Part shown: in pieces, positions 1-6,065 of the stretch | Layout: every line of letters begins with the position of its first letter | Position numbering within the stretch: the stretch's first letter is position 1 | From: RGIG8748 sp045532255 | GTDB taxonomy: Bacteria; Bacillota; Clostridia; UMGS1810 | NCBI GenBank assembly: GCA_045532255.1 | Contig: JAZSFO010000014.1 | Span: 1-6,979, forward strand | DNA length: 6,979 nt | Reading direction: 5' to 3' | Notes under the pieces: generated by a model | Told to the model about the DNA's origin: nothing | The model's input: only the letters and a program-made list of their open reading frames with translations | The model's database searches: none | Translations under genes and position numbers: made by a program

Positions 1-982
1 GTGCAAGCGAGGTGTATACGAGCACAGGGCGTATACATCCCTTGAAGTTAAGGGATTTTACGGATATCATATATGCAATTGCAGTACCGAGGATACCGAA
101 CGGAATAATGGAAAAAAGGTTTTGTATATCAAACACCGACACAACATAGCTGTAACCGATACCGCTTGCAAGGATAGCTATTATTCCCATAAACAGCGGT
201 TTGAGCCAGGCAAATGCTATAACCTCGCCGTAACGCTCGGATTTACGCATGCGGTAGAGCACATAACCCAGAGCCAGAAACACAACCGACATAATGGGAT
301 ATACAAAGCAGTATTCTCTCTTGGTTATGCCTCGAGGTCCTATGTATATGTATTCCATAAGCTGTTCTATGTTGTCTGATGAAAAGCCCAAAATCTCATG
401 GGAAAACACAGAATCAAGTATCACAGTAATCCATAGGGGCAGAAAGCCAAATCCGACAGTAAATACAACTGTTCCCACAGGACTTCCCGTCATGTTGTTT
501 ACAAGAGTTGTAAGCGAGAATATTACGATAGCATATGCAAAGCCTGTATAAAGCCACCTGCCTATATCCGAAAGCACAATGTAGTCCTTGCACACAGGGT
601 CAAAGGACAGAGCCGTAATTATCCCTGCGGTTAGAAGCATCGGCAGAGCAATAATAAACAGTCCCGAAACAAGCTTTGTTATATAAAGCGTGTGTCTTCT
701 TAGCGGAAGACTGTGGTGCATGGATACAGAGCTTTGGTAATGCATATAGCTCTCTATAAGCACAGCTGTTCCGAAGCTGAATATCATGGATATTATTGCA
801 CCCGAATCCGTCCAGCCGAAGATTGTCTCCCTTAATTGCTCATGTGCCATAAAGCACTCATTGTAAAGAGGTATTACAGATGCTATGACAAAGAGAAGTG
901 CCTCGAGGGCAGATATCCACCAGTATCTCTTAAAGTCCGAACAAAAAATTGTCTTATTAAAGAATGATGTTTTCGAATTCAT
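1..982 (-). CDS. ABC-2 type transporter permease, partial (C-terminus beyond left edge)
   Basis: This is the membrane subunit expected to pair with the adjacent ATPase. The frame reads open from ATG at 982-980 to the window edge, giving 327 residues with no stop. The start is supported by GGAGG eight bases upstream. Hydrophobic segments lie near residues 22-40, 60-78, 104-124, 145-162, 169-190, 228-243, 262-282 and 288-307. The stretch LPLRRHTLYITKLVSG (92-107), before the third segment, is the cytoplasmic-loop pattern common in ABC-2 permeases of this operon type. RKSERYGEVIAF (246-257) is another motif I associate with Clostridial permeases found beside GntR regulators. The first 26 bases overlap the end of the ATPase gene, so translation is probably coupled. 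The substrate cannot be told from sequence. In Bacillus the comparable ytr operon is linked to cell-wall antibiotic stress; that role is inferred only from family and gene order. Confidence 0.85.
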   Translation of the reverse strand, partial: MNSKTSFFNKTIFCSDFKRYWWISALEALLFVIASVIPLYNECFMAHEQLRETIFGWTDSGAIISMIFSFGTAVLIESYMHYQSSVSMHHSLPLRRHTLYITKLVSGLFIIALPMLLTAGIITALSFDPVCKDYIVLSDIGRWLYTGFAYAIVIFSLTTLVNNMTGSPVGTVVFTVGFGFLPLWITVILDSVFSHEILGFSSDNIEQLMEYIYIGPRGITKREYCFVYPIMSVVFLALGYVLYRMRKSERYGEVIAFAWLKPLFMGIIAILASGIGYSYVVSVFDIQNLFSIIPFGILGTAIAYMISVKSLNFKGCIRPVLVYTSLA

Positions 983-1856
983 AACCCTTACCTCCCAATT
1001 CATAGATAAATACTTCCTCCAGAGTAAGCGGAAGAATATCGCATATTATAGGCTCATAGTGTGCTATGCGAGCCTCTATTTCATTTATTTCGCCCCTCAC
1101 GATTGCGGTGTGAACTCTGCCCGAGGTCTCAAGGTGCAAAAGCTCCTCTTCTCCGAGCATATTATCGGGAAATTCGGTTTCAAAGGCAAGCTGGATTTTG
1201 TGTATGTTGCCCTTGATGTCATCGAGGGATTTTTCGAGCACAATCCTACCCTTGTGCATTATGCCAACATGGTCGCACACATCCTCAAGCTCACGAAGAT
1301 TGTGGCTCGATATCAGTACGGTTGTGTCGTACTCGGCAACATCCTGCATTATTACCTTCCATACATTTCGTCTCATTACAGGGTCAAGACCGTCTACAGG
1401 CTCGTCAAGTATCATAACACTCGGGCAGGTGCATATTCCTAGCCAGAAGGCAACCTGCTTTTGCATACCCTTTGAGAGTCTTCGTACCTTTCTTGATGTG
1501 TCTATCTTAAATACCTCTTTGAGATTATTAAATCTATCCTCATTCCATGAGGGATATATACCCTTGTAGAACTTAGCCATGTCGGCTATCGAATAGGTGG
1601 GGAAGAAGTAAAGGTCATCGCCTATGTATATTACAGAGGATTTGACATCTGTGTTTTCAAACACCCTCTTGCCGTCTATCGTAACTTCTCCGCCGTCCTG
1701 TACATATATGCCTGCAAGATGCTTGATAAATGTAGTCTTACCAGCTCCGTTTGGACCAAGCAGACCGTAAACAGAGCCTTTTTTTACATTGAGGGTAACT
1801 GAGTCAAGAGCACGGAAGCCGTCAAAGCTCTTGGTGAGGTCAATTGATTTTATCAT
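957..1856 (-). CDS. ABC transporter ATP-binding protein, YtrB-like
   Basis: This 299-aa nucleotide-binding subunit would hydrolyse ATP at the cytoplasmic face to power the downstream permease. Visible motifs are Walker A GPNGAGKTT (34-42), signature LSKGMQKQ (127-134, in place of canonical LSGGQ), Walker B VMILDEP (147-153), D-loop GLD (156-158) and switch histidine H185. The Q-loop region reads YIGDDLYFFP (77-86) with no obvious glutamine, a deviation worth noting, though signature and Q-loop drift is common in the YtrB/CcmA-like group. A C-terminal extension of about 85 residues follows the ATPase core. The ATG overlaps the upstream repressor stop as ATGA, and GGAGG lies seven bases before it inside the repressor's last codons. 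Translational coupling is therefore very likely. Export versus import cannot be decided, but ABC-2 partners are usually exporters. Confidence 0.93.
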   Translation of the reverse strand: MIKSIDLTKSFDGFRALDSVTLNVKKGSVYGLLGPNGAGKTTFIKHLAGIYVQDGGEVTIDGKRVFENTDVKSSVIYIGDDLYFFPTYSIADMAKFYKGIYPSWNEDRFNNLKEVFKIDTSRKVRRLSKGMQKQVAFWLGICTCPSVMILDEPVDGLDPVMRRNVWKVIMQDVAEYDTTVLISSHNLRELEDVCDHVGIMHKGRIVLEKSLDDIKGNIHKIQLAFETEFPDNMLGEEELLHLETSGRVHTAIVRGEINEIEARIAHYEPIICDILPLTLEEVFIYELGGKGYEFENIIL

Positions 1857-2227
1857 AGCTTTTCCTCCTTGTATAAACTGTGTATCATATCTTTCAGCAT
1901 TTCTTCATCTGTTTCCAGAAATTTAAGCTCTCTCACAACAGAGCAAAAGGTGTCAATAAGCGAGGATTTGTCCTTTTCGCTTGCGGTATCGTGTCTCCTA
2001 GACACAAAGCTTCCCTTAGCCTTAAGTGAGTAAATGTACCCTTCGCTTTCCAGATCCTTATATGCCTTTTGGATTGTGTTGGGATTTATGGCAAGCGATG
2101 AGGCAAGCTCCCGTACGGACGGGATTTTTTCATTCTCTCTGAAAATCTCTGTTATAATGAGCTTTTTTATTTTGTCCTTTATCTGCTCATAAAGGGGTCT
2201 TCTGTCACCAAAATCAAGCTGAAGCAT
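1853..2227 (-). CDS. GntR-family transcriptional repressor, YtrA subfamily
   Basis: This 124-aa protein has an N-terminal winged helix and a short helical tail, the size and layout of the YtrA subfamily rather than of long GntR proteins with a ligand-binding domain. PLYEQIKDKIKKLI (11-24) begins the first helix. PSVRELASSLAINPNTIQKAY (36-56) is the helix-turn-helix, and LESEGYIYSLKAKGSFV (59-75) is the wing. An in-frame ATG exists 22 codons upstream at 2293, but the start at 2227 is preferred. It has AAAGGAG eight bases upstream, begins with the family-typical MLQLDF..RPLYEQI, and the upstream codons would lie over the promoter and operator. It leads the ABC operon, overlapping the ATPase by four bases. 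It probably represses its own operon by binding the palindrome at 2242-2273. Confidence 0.93.
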   Translation of the reverse strand: MLQLDFGDRRPLYEQIKDKIKKLIITEIFRENEKIPSVRELASSLAINPNTIQKAYKDLESEGYIYSLKAKGSFVSRRHDTASEKDKSSLIDTFCSVVRELKFLETDEEMLKDMIHSLYKEEKL

Positions 2228-2241
2228 TTTAACACTCCTTT

Positions 2242-2273
2242 CTGTATTAACTGTACTAATACAAATAATACAG
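2242..2273. promoter_or_regulatory. Palindromic operator of the GntR/ABC operon
   Basis: A 32-bp palindrome has perfect 8-bp outer arms, CTGTATTA at 2242-2249 and TAATACAG at 2266-2273. Exactly concentric with them is an inner TGTA/TACA pair at 2252-2255 and 2260-2263. Thirteen of 16 symmetric positions match. It covers the -10 box and the predicted transcription start of the minus-strand promoter, the classic position for steric repression. Its sequence style (TGTA..TACA) fits a small GntR dimer, but the assignment to this repressor is inference. Confidence 0.8.
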
Positions 2274-2293
2274 TATGCTTTTCGGTTTGTCAA
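2265..2293 (-). promoter_or_regulatory. Sigma-A promoter of the GntR/ABC operon
   Basis: Read on the minus strand, a perfect -35 TTGACA (2293-2288) is followed after exactly 17 bases by TATTAT (2270-2265, 5/6 matches). The start would fall near 2258, at the dyad centre of the operator, leaving a leader of about 30 bases that includes AAAGGAG before the ATG at 2227. Confidence 0.85.
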
Positions 2294-2310
2294 TACTTTT
2301 TAGGAAATTA

Positions 2311-2339
2311 TTGAAAAAAAGTAAAAATTGTTGTATACT
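2311..2339 (+). promoter_or_regulatory. Promoter of the Bro-N/DinD-like gene
   Basis: TTGAAA (2311-2316), a 17-base spacer, and TATACT (2334-2339) form a good sigma-A promoter pointing right. The start would be near 2346, giving a leader of about 120 bases before the ATG at 2465. The -35 boxes of the two divergent promoters are 17 bases apart, so the GntR operator should not directly cover this one. Confidence 0.7.
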
Positions 2340-2392
2340 GATTTTATTAGAGATGGAATCGTCGATTTTACTTGTGCACTGAGTTGGTGCTG

Positions 2393-2406
2393 TGAGCGTA
2401 GCGAGG
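2393..2406 (+). repeat. Copy 1 of a 14-base repeat (inverted copy at 6563-6576)
   Basis: TGAGCGTAGCGAGG here occurs exactly, on the opposite strand, at 6563-6576 inside the fold-back repeat. It lies in the leader of the Bro-N gene. In the same leader CTTGTG (2371-2376) can pair with CGCAAG (2423-2428), using one G-U pair, to enclose it. GC-rich motifs of this kind in AT-rich intergenic DNA are often parts of dispersed repeats. Confidence 0.5.
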
Positions 2407-2464
2407 GTTTGGCGAATTATGTCGCAAGATGAAAAACAAAAACTCTTTTACGGAGGTTTTACAT

Positions 2465-3316
2465 ATGGATAACAAAATACAAATATTTGAAGATAAAAGA
2501 ATAAGAACTGCATGGAATGAAGAAACAGAAGAATGGTATTTTTCTGTTGTTGATGTAGTGTCTGTTTTGACAGATAGTAAAGATCCAACTGCATATTGGA
2601 GGAAATTAAAGCAGAGATTAAAAGCAGAAGGGAATGAAACCGTGACAAATTGTCACGGTTTGAAGATGATTGCTCCTGATGGAAAAAAACGAATGACGGA
2701 TGTAGTTGATACAACTAATCTGTTAAGACTTATCCAATCAATACCATCACCTAAAGCAGAACATTTTAAGATGTGGCTTGCCGAAGTTGGAAAAGAACGA
2801 ATTGATGAAACTATTGATCCTGAACTTGCAATCGACAGGGCAATAGAAACTTATCAAAAGAAAGGCTACAGTGATGAATGGATACATCAAAGGATTTTGT
2901 CCATCAGAGTGCGCAATGCTTTGACCGATGAATGGGACAAGCACGGAGTACAAAAGGGTGTAGAATATGCCATCCTCACAGATGAAATTACAAAAGCCTG
3001 GTCGGGAATGACAACGAGAAAATATAAAAATCTCAAGGGACTTACAAAAGAAAATTTGAGAGATAATATGAGTGACCTTGAAGTTGTCCTTAATATGCTT
3101 GCAGAAGCAACAACTACAGAATTATCAAAAACAAAAAATCCACAAACATTCAAGGAAAATTTAGAGGTTGCTAAAAGCGGTGGAGAAGCTGCGGGTATAG
3201 CGAGGGAAGAAGTTGAGAAAAGAACAGGAAAATCTGTTATTACCTCAAAAAATGCAGCCGAACTAAATCAGGTAGTAGTTGATTTAATTGAGGGCATTAC
3301 AGAGAATGAAGAATAA
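2465..3316 (+). CDS. Bro-N domain protein with DinD-like C-terminal region
   Basis: This 283-aa protein is likely cytoplasmic and DNA-interacting. Residues 1-110 resemble the Bro-N (phage antirepressor/baculovirus BRO) domain: WYFSVVDVVSVLTDSKDPTAYWRKLKQRL (24-52), then APDGKKRMTDVVDTTNLLRLIQSIPSPKAE (70-99). Residues 150-240 resemble the C-terminal half of DinD-type proteins: GVEYAILTDEITKAW (165-179), KGLTKENLRDNMSDLE (191-206), and MLAEATTTEL (211-220). An in-frame ATG at 2429 exists but lacks an SD. The ATG at 2465 has CGGAGG eight bases upstream and is chosen. It has its own promoter and diverges from the ABC operon. Its composition is visibly AT-richer than metF/metY, suggesting horizontal acquisition. 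No other phage genes are in the window, so this appears to be an isolated accessory gene. The exact role (antirepression, damage response) is unknown for chromosomal copies. Confidence 0.85.
   Translation: MDNKIQIFEDKRIRTAWNEETEEWYFSVVDVVSVLTDSKDPTAYWRKLKQRLKAEGNETVTNCHGLKMIAPDGKKRMTDVVDTTNLLRLIQSIPSPKAEHFKMWLAEVGKERIDETIDPELAIDRAIETYQKKGYSDEWIHQRILSIRVRNALTDEWDKHGVQKGVEYAILTDEITKAWSGMTTRKYKNLKGLTKENLRDNMSDLEVVLNMLAEATTTELSKTKNPQTFKENLEVAKSGGEAAGIAREEVEKRTGKSVITSKNAAELNQVVVDLIEGITENEE
2637..2661. repeat. Perfect 11-bp hairpin inside the Bro-N gene
   Basis: AAACCGTGACA (2637-2647), a 3-base AAT turn, and TGTCACGGTTT (2651-2661) form a perfect inverted repeat over the codons for ETVTNCHGLK. 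There is no T-tract after it, so it is not an intrinsic terminator. It could be an internal operator-like site, an mRNA structure, or a codon-driven coincidence. Confidence 0.75.
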
Positions 3317-3373
3317 TTTTTAAAATTTAATAGAATAGTTTGCCGATTTTGATATTTACATATACTATCGGAG

Positions 3374-3396
3374 GCGAGAAAATCCTGTATTCTCGC
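3374..3396. repeat. Seven-bp stem-loop downstream of the Bro-N gene
   Basis: GCGAGAA (3374-3380) and TTCTCGC (3390-3396) pair around a 9-base loop. It lacks a following T-run (GGGTTCTAATG), so at best it protects or ends the Bro-N transcript weakly. A GGAGG at 3370-3374 just before it has no start codon at a usable distance. Confidence 0.45.
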
Positions 3397-3461
3397 GGGT
3401 TCTAATGTAAAATGTTTAAGGAAAATCCAGTGAAAAAATCAGAAAAAATAGTAGGTCCATA

Positions 3462-3477
3462 TTGTGCCTTGGCACAA
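3462..3477. promoter_or_regulatory. Sixteen-bp palindrome upstream of metF, possible operator
   Basis: TTGTGCC and GGCACAA flank a central TT, giving a perfect 7+7 palindrome about 90 bp before the proposed metF promoter. An overlapping alternative pairing exists, CCTTG (3467-3471) with CAAGG (3478-3482). The position would suit an upstream activator site, but no regulator can be named. Confidence 0.35.
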
Positions 3478-3549
3478 CAAGGTTCTCCAAAATATAGAAA
3501 TCTTTGATTTCGTTATATTTCGTGATGGTTCTTATTATTCACTGTTCGC

Positions 3550-3577
3550 CTGACTTAACACGAACTTATGCTAAAAT
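3550..3577 (+). promoter_or_regulatory. Probable metF promoter (extended -10)
   Basis: TAAAAT at 3572-3577 is preceded by TG one base upstream (TGC, 3569-3571), an extended -10. A weak -35 CTGACT sits at 3550-3555 with a 16-base spacer. The start near 3584 leaves an 85-base leader, too short and lacking the conserved core for a SAM riboswitch. Confidence 0.4.
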
Positions 3578-3668
3578 TTATGAATCTAAACCTTATATCT
3601 CGCAATCGCTAAATAATATTGTGGCATCTGGATTATACAGTCTTTATATAAATATGGGAGGCAAAAGA

Positions 3669-4544
3669 ATGAAACTTACAGAAATTTTAAATACCGACAA
3701 GCTGTCCCTGTCGTTTGAGGTGTTTCCGCCAAAGACCGACACAGCCTTTGAAAGTGTCCGCTATGCGACAGAAGAGATAGCAAAGCTCCGCCCTGCCTTT
3801 ATGAGTGTTACATACGGTGCAGGAGGGGGAACAAGTAAATACACGCTTGATATAGCCTCGGGCATCAAGAGGGCATACAAGGTGCCGACTCTTGCACATC
3901 TCACCTGTGTTTCTTCGTCAAAGGAAACCGTGAGACAAAGGATAAATGATATCATAAACGCAGGAATTGACAATGTAATGGCACTTCGGGGCGACCTCAC
4001 TCCCGAAATGGAGGGCAAGGACAGAAGCGGATGGGATTACCGTCATGCGATAGATTTGATTAGGGATATAAAGGAAATAAGCTCTGACCTTTGTATAGGC
4101 GGTGCCTGCTATCCCGAAATCCACCCCGAGAGCAGTGACAGGGCAGAGGATATATATTATCTTAAGCAAAAGGTGGATGCGGGACTCAGCTTCCTTACTA
4201 CGCAGATGTTTTTTGACAACAACCTACTCTATAGCTTTCTATATAAAATAAGGGAGGCAGAGATTACCATTCCCGTTATACCGGGAATTATGCCCATAAC
4301 CAATGCTAACCAGATAGAAAGGGCAATAAAGCTCTCAGGCTCCTTTATGCCCCAGAGATTCAAGAGCCTTGTAGACAAATTCGGACACAGCCCCGATGCC
4401 ATGAAGCAGGCAGGAATAGCATATGCAACAGACCAGATTATAGACCTCTTTGCCAACGGCATAACAAATGTTCATGTGTATTCCATGAACAAGCCCGAGG
4501 TTGCACAGAAAATAATGGATAACCTCTCCGACATATTGGGTTGA
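3669..4544 (+). CDS. metF: 5,10-methylenetetrahydrofolate reductase
   Basis: This cytoplasmic FAD enzyme reduces 5,10-methylene-THF to 5-methyl-THF, the methyl donor for methionine synthase. At 291 aa it has the usual bacterial MetF length, as a single TIM-barrel domain. Recognisable blocks are SFEVFPPK (15-22, with E17 matching the proposed catalytic glutamate), TYGAGGG (48-54), HLTC (77-80), ALRGD (105-109, with D109 the conserved flavin/folate-site aspartate), YPEIHPES (148-155), TTQMFFD (177-183), and PGIMPI (205-210). The frame is open back to a TTG at 3504, but the ATG at 3669 with GGGAGG seven bases before it fits the family N-terminus (MKLTEIL...SFEVFPPK). metY follows after 49 bases. 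No accessory partner gene such as metV is adjacent, so the electron donor (NADH versus NADPH or another) is unresolved. Confidence 0.96.
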   Translation: MKLTEILNTDKLSLSFEVFPPKTDTAFESVRYATEEIAKLRPAFMSVTYGAGGGTSKYTLDIASGIKRAYKVPTLAHLTCVSSSKETVRQRINDIINAGIDNVMALRGDLTPEMEGKDRSGWDYRHAIDLIRDIKEISSDLCIGGACYPEIHPESSDRAEDIYYLKQKVDAGLSFLTTQMFFDNNLLYSFLYKIREAEITIPVIPGIMPITNANQIERAIKLSGSFMPQRFKSLVDKFGHSPDAMKQAGIAYATDQIIDLFANGITNVHVYSMNKPEVAQKIMDNLSDILG

Positions 4545-4569
4545 CACTTGGGTTTGGCTGTGATAAAAT
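4541..4569 (+). promoter_or_regulatory. metY promoter overlapping the metF stop codon
   Basis: TTGACA (4541-4546) contains the metF TGA stop (4542-4544). After a 17-base spacer comes TAAAAT (4564-4569), with TG at 4561-4562 making it an extended -10. Transcription should start near 4576, only about 18 bases before the metY ATG. metY can therefore be transcribed on its own, with an almost absent leader beyond the SD AAAGGA (4578-4583). Confidence 0.8.
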
Positions 4570-4593
4570 GTAGCAAGAAAGGACTGATTATAA

Positions 4594-5856
4594 ATGAATT
4601 TTGAAACAAAATGTCTTCACGCAGGATATTCTCCCAAGAACACAGAACCCCGTGTTGTACCTATAGTACAGAGCACTACATATGTATATGATTCCACAGA
4701 GGAGGTAGCTTCGGTATTTGACGAGCCTACCAAATCCCTTATATATTCCAGATTTGCCAATCCTACCGTTATGGCGGTGGAAAATAAGATAGCAGAGCTC
4801 GAGGGCGGTGTAGGTGCTATGTGCACATCATCGGGACAGGCGGCTACGCTTCTTTCCATACTCAATATCTGCAGAGCGGGGGACAGCTTTATCAGCACTA
4901 CCGAAATATACGGCGGAACAGTCAACCTCTTTGCATATACCTTCAAAAAGCTGGGTATAGAGTGCATATTTATAGACAAGAACGCAAGCGACGAAGAGAT
5001 TATGAAAGCCTTCAAGCCCAATACCAAGGCGGTGTTTGGCGAGACCATAGCAAATCCTGCACTTACCGTACTTGATATTGAGCGTTTTGCAAGAATTGCA
5101 CATGCAAATAATGTTCCCCTTATTGTAGACAACACATTTGCAACACCTGCTCTTTGCAGACCCATGGATTTTGGTGCGGACATAGTAATTCACTCCACAT
5201 CAAAGTATATGGACGGCCATGCGGTTCAGGTGGGAGGCGTTATCGTTGACAGCGGTAACTTCGATTGGACAAGCGGCAAATTCCCCGAGCTTGTAGAGCC
5301 TGACGAATCATATCACGGTATATCCTATGTAGAGACCTACGGCAAGGCGGCATATATAATCAAGGCAAGAATGCAGCTTATGAGAGACTTTGGCGTATAT
5401 CCGGCGGCACATTCCGCATTCCTCTTAAACCTCGGTCTTGAGACCCTCGCTGTTCGTATGAAGCAGTACTGCGAGAATGCAATAAAGGTGGCAAATTACT
5501 TCAAAAACAGCGACAAGATAGAGAGTGTCAAGTATCCCGGACTTGAGGGTGATGTTGATTACGAGCTTGGCAAAAAGTACCTTAAGGGTGCAAGCGGTGT
5601 TATATCCATTGTCATAAAGGGCGGAAGAGAAGCGGCTATGAGATTTATGAATTCTCTGGAGCTCGCATCAAATGAGGTACATGTTGCAGATATCCGCACA
5701 TGCGTGCTCCATCCTGCTAGCGAAACCCACCGTCAGCTTACAGACGAACAGCTTGTTGCCGCAGGCATTGACGCAGGAATGGTAAGATTTTCTGTTGGAC
5801 TTGAAAATGTTGATGATATCATAGCAGATATCGAAAAGGCACTTAATAATATATAA
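4594..5856 (+). CDS. metY: O-acetylhomoserine sulfhydrylase (PLP-dependent, MetY type)
   Basis: This enzyme makes homocysteine (plus acetate) from O-acetylhomoserine and sulfide. It belongs to the Cys/Met metabolism PLP family and is usually a tetramer in the cytosol. It has 420 aa, the normal MetY length. Visible landmarks are YSRFANPT (51-58), SSGQAA for phosphate binding (79-84), EIYGGT with the PLP-stacking tyrosine Y106, and VDNTF with D179 for the pyridine nitrogen. STSKY carries the Schiff-base lysine K204, and LHPASETHRQL (372-382) and RFSVGLEN (398-405) follow. The segment from about 220 to 270 (NFDWTSGKFPEL..PDESYHG...) is the insertion that separates MetY from shorter cystathionine synthases and lyases. 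A methionine gamma-lyase-like side role cannot be excluded. It sits 49 bp after metF with its own promoter, and ends at a strong terminator. Both genes converge on methionine synthase. Confidence 0.93.
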   Translation: MNFETKCLHAGYSPKNTEPRVVPIVQSTTYVYDSTEEVASVFDEPTKSLIYSRFANPTVMAVENKIAELEGGVGAMCTSSGQAATLLSILNICRAGDSFISTTEIYGGTVNLFAYTFKKLGIECIFIDKNASDEEIMKAFKPNTKAVFGETIANPALTVLDIERFARIAHANNVPLIVDNTFATPALCRPMDFGADIVIHSTSKYMDGHAVQVGGVIVDSGNFDWTSGKFPELVEPDESYHGISYVETYGKAAYIIKARMQLMRDFGVYPAAHSAFLLNLGLETLAVRMKQYCENAIKVANYFKNSDKIESVKYPGLEGDVDYELGKKYLKGASGVISIVIKGGREAAMRFMNSLELASNEVHVADIRTCVLHPASETHRQLTDEQLVAAGIDAGMVRFSVGLENVDDIIADIEKALNNI

Positions 5857-5878
5857 TTGATGATTAGTAAAAGGAACG

Positions 5879-5920
5879 GGGCTGTCTCACTTCAAAAAGG
5901 TGAGACAGCTCTTAGTTTTT
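5879..5920 (+). terminator. Intrinsic terminator of the metF-metY unit
   Basis: GGCTGTCTCAC-type left arm (5879-5890) pairs over 12 bp, with one G-U, to GTGAGACAGCTC (5900-5911) around a 9-base loop. It is followed by a T-rich tract TTAGTTTTT (5912-5920). It lies 22 bases after the metY stop. Confidence 0.92.
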
Positions 5921-6031
5921 GCTCAAATGAGAAAAAACTTATAAAATTTGACATTTTATTTCTGTGTATATAGGGTACAAACACTAAATGCATTCAAATC
6001 ATTCTGCTTTTTACATATCTTATTATTTTTC
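5921..6031. other. AT-rich spacer after the metY terminator
   Basis: No gene is seen. A TTGACA at 5948-5953 has no good -10 at the right distance (TAGGGT at 17 bases), so it is at most a weak promoter. The 10-mer AAATGCATTC (5986-5995) recurs at 6122-6131 in the apical part of the downstream RNA hairpin. Confidence 0.5.
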
Positions 6032-6060
6032 TTGCAATTTTTTCTGATATGTGTTAAACT
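6032..6060 (+). promoter_or_regulatory. Putative promoter of the structured RNA / small ORF
   Basis: TTGCAA (6032-6037), a 17-base spacer and TAAACT (6055-6060). The -10 is only 4/6, but the predicted start near 6067 falls on the first bases of the closing RNA stem, which supports it. Confidence 0.5.
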
Positions 6061-6065
6061 ATATT

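Larger units (their letters stand above)
3317..3668. other. Intergenic region between the Bro-N gene and metF (352 bp)
   Basis: AT-rich spacer without a credible gene. It contains a 7-bp stem (3374-3396), a 16-bp palindrome (3462-3477), a probable metF promoter (3550-3577) and the metF SD GGGAGG just before 3669. I see no S-box SAM riboswitch, T-box or U-tract terminator for the upstream gene. The metF frame stays open upstream to 3504. That translation contains the stretch KPYISQSLNNIVASGLYSLY, which could be a gene remnant, but I cannot identify it. Confidence 0.6.

Noticed and set aside
885..1442. Plus-strand open frame of 185 codons
   Set aside because: Lies antisense to the ABC ATPase and permease, has no SD and no recognisable protein pattern; the minus-strand genes have full motifs.
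2228..2293. Longer N-terminus for the GntR regulator from ATG at 2293
   Set aside because: These codons overlap the -35, -10 and operator; the ATG at 2227 has a good SD and the family-typical start.
2429..2464. Upstream ATG for the Bro-N gene
   Set aside because: No SD before it, whereas CGGAGG is well placed for the ATG at 2465, where the domain begins.
3470..3485. Sigma-54 type promoter (TTGGCAC)
   Set aside because: The -24-like element lacks the matching GC-containing -12 element at the required distance.
3317..3668. SAM riboswitch or T-box ahead of metF
   Set aside because: No S-box core, no T-box sequence and no terminator/antiterminator pair could be recognised.
4617..5183. Minus-strand open frame of 188 codons
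   Set aside because: Shadow of metY; the plus-strand protein has complete PLP-enzyme motifs and the minus frame has no SD or promoter.
5948..5976. Promoter starting with TTGACA at 5948
   Set aside because: The -10 at 17 bases is TAGGGT and no better hexamer lies at 16-18 bases.
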